In this document: piece by piece, positions 63,101-64,000 of the stretch
Numbering within the stretch: position 1 is the first letter of the stretch
How the letters are laid out: every line of letters begins with the position of its first letter
Assembly: GCA_017429685.1 (NCBI GenBank)
Contig: JAFROL010000020.1
Coordinates: 62,001-126,000, forward strand
DNA from: Bacteroidales bacterium
Lineage (GTDB): Bacteria; Bacteroidota; Bacteroidia; Bacteroidales; P3
Length of the DNA: 64,000 nucleotides
Direction: 5' to 3'
Translations under genes and position numbers: made by a program
The notes under the pieces: generated by a model
Seen by the model: the letters and a program-made list of their open reading frames with translations, nothing else
What the model was told of the DNA's origin: nothing
Databases searched by the model: none

Positions 63101-64000
63101 ATGAACATACATAAAATATTAACAGCCGGTTTGTTAGCCCTCGCGTTTTGTGCATCGCCTCTGCGTGCGCAGACCGACGGTCTGACATCCGACGACACAC
63201 TCCTGACCCACTTTGAGACCAACAATCCCCAGAGTGGCATAGGCGTCGACGTCAACGACTTCCTTCCGGTGAAGGCTTGCTATGTCGGCAATCAGGATAT
63301 GTTTGTCGTCATCGACAGTATCGACAACTCCGTCGATATCATCTTCCGTAGCGAGAAGATGTCGTTCGACACCACCATACGCGTGTTGGCCGACGAGCCT
63401 CACGGCCGTCACGACCTGGCCAACATCCTGCGTCCCCAGAGTGTGGGTTTTGTCGACGGATATGTGCTCTATCTGGCTTCTTCAAAGAAGGATTCTTCTT
63501 TCCTGTCCGTCCTCGACCTTGATGGCAATGAAGTCAACCGCGTCTCTTTCAACTGCTGCAGCTATGCCTTCAAAGTGTTCCCCGACGAAATCATCGTCGT
63601 GGGCCGCAACCAGCTGGGCTATGACATCAATGTGCTCGACCTTAGTAACGGTGTCGCCAACATCAGCACCGACGAAGGCCACTCAGCACGTATGCACTAC
63701 CACGTCCCCAAACAGGCCGACCGCATCCGCGAGTCCGACCCTATCGGTATCGGTCTGACGGTGGTCGCCGTCTCGGTGGTGTTCCTTGCACTGCTCTGCA
63801 TCTCGTTGATCCTGAAAGGATATGGCAAGCTGATTATCAAAGCTCAGGACCGCAAGGCCAACAAAGCTGCTGCCAAGAGTGTTGAAGCCGTCGCCACACC
63901 GTCGGCATCGGAGACTTCGGGCGAAATCTATGCCGCCATCGCTGCCGCCATCTATATGTATGACGAAGAGATGCACGACGAGGAGAACACCATCATCACC
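63101..64000 (+). CDS. OadG-family sodium-pump decarboxylase gamma subunit, 5' part
   Basis: Frame open to the right edge (300 codons seen, no stop). ATG 63101 starts a signal peptide (ILTAGLLALAFCASPLRAQ), followed by a long periplasmic beta domain (about residues 25-205) that classical OadG lacks. One membrane helix follows (IGLTVVAVSVVFLALLCISL, about residues 217-239), then an Ala/Lys-rich linker and EIYAAIAAAIYMYDEEMHDE, the typical C-terminal motif of Bacteroidota OadG. It would tether the decarboxylase complex begun by mmdA to the membrane. The extended amino-terminal domain is common in this phylum, by my recollection. Confidence 0.88.
   Translation, partial: MNIHKILTAGLLALAFCASPLRAQTDGLTSDDTLLTHFETNNPQSGIGVDVNDFLPVKACYVGNQDMFVVIDSIDNSVDIIFRSEKMSFDTTIRVLADEPHGRHDLANILRPQSVGFVDGYVLYLASSKKDSSFLSVLDLDGNEVNRVSFNCCSYAFKVFPDEIIVVGRNQLGYDINVLDLSNGVANISTDEGHSARMHYHVPKQADRIRESDPIGIGLTVVAVSVVFLALLCISLILKGYGKLIIKAQDRKANKAAAKSVEAVATPSASETSGEIYAAIAAAIYMYDEEMHDEENTIIT

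Overview
The window comes from a chromosome of the order Bacteroidales (phylum Bacteroidota), probably an anaerobic gut or rumen type. Three things point there. The promoter-like sites match the Bacteroidota TAnnTTTG box, and starts rarely carry a Shine-Dalgarno sequence. Many exported proteins are lipoproteins or carry short signal peptides ending in AQ. Family content is typical: BspA-type leucine-rich repeats, a DUF4831-like lipoprotein, secreted PepC-like C1 peptidases, an ADP-forming acyl-CoA synthetase, and a methylmalonyl-CoA epimerase / decarboxylase / OadG cluster for succinate-to-propionate metabolism. Most of the sequence is ordinary, dense housekeeping DNA of medium-high GC.

Layout. 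1-5.7 kb: end of a sodium symporter, a transglutaminase-like lipoprotein, truA, prmA, a YpfJ-type zinc peptidase and a thioredoxin-fold protein, separated by striking low-complexity repeats. 6-7 kb: galE. 7.2-11.1 kb: a small accessory island next to tRNA-Leu(CAA). It is bounded by 124-bp direct repeats and holds a broken LRR gene, truncated HU and nuclease gene fragments, an AT-rich orphan membrane protein and an IS with a frameshifted transposase. 11.3-23.2 kb: prs, rplY, a YjjG-type phosphatase, era, two exported proteins, a sodium:solute symporter, a DUF4831-like lipoprotein, rnz, a UvrD/PcrA helicase of mosaic composition and a GlsB-like membrane protein. 23.3-30.5 kb, all on the minus strand: two secreted C1 peptidases, a Fur-family regulator, a histidine-rich zinc-type P-ATPase and an outer-membrane protein. 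30.7-39.1 kb: guaB, two parvulin-type chaperones, a MoxR ATPase, an exported protein and panB. 39.5-50.7 kb: OmpA-family protein, thioredoxin, a DUF58 protein, small lipoproteins, an NdpA-like nucleoid protein, a META-domain lipoprotein, priA and the acyl-CoA synthetase. 50.8-54.6 kb: a minus-strand set of small lipoproteins, three sharing nearly the same leader and signal peptide, plus an OmpA-family gene cut by an in-frame amber codon. 54.8-64 kb: dapD, an exported protein, dxs, an LRR protein, then mce, mmdA, a cysteine-rich lipoprotein and an OadG-like subunit that runs off the right edge.

Non-coding structure is the most unusual part. (1) A 51-bp palindrome with identical 23-bp arms, each made of two 11-bp-spaced units around a 5-bp variable centre, occurs three times (5862, 39286, 60175) with a conserved right flank. 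A fourth locus (29081-29148) has the same architecture with a different sequence. (2) Many intergenic regions are filled with ordered low-complexity arrays: GGAAAAC units, a GCGTCAGCCACTAACGC motif, ATTAACNN octamers and TTAACTTCCC decamers. One unit type has entered the coding region of the P-type ATPase. (3) The tRNA-Leu island has the form of a small decayed mobile region. No CRISPR array, phage or complete known defence system was seen. The best candidates for something undescribed are the palindrome family, the composite intergenic repeats and the orphan membrane protein of the island.
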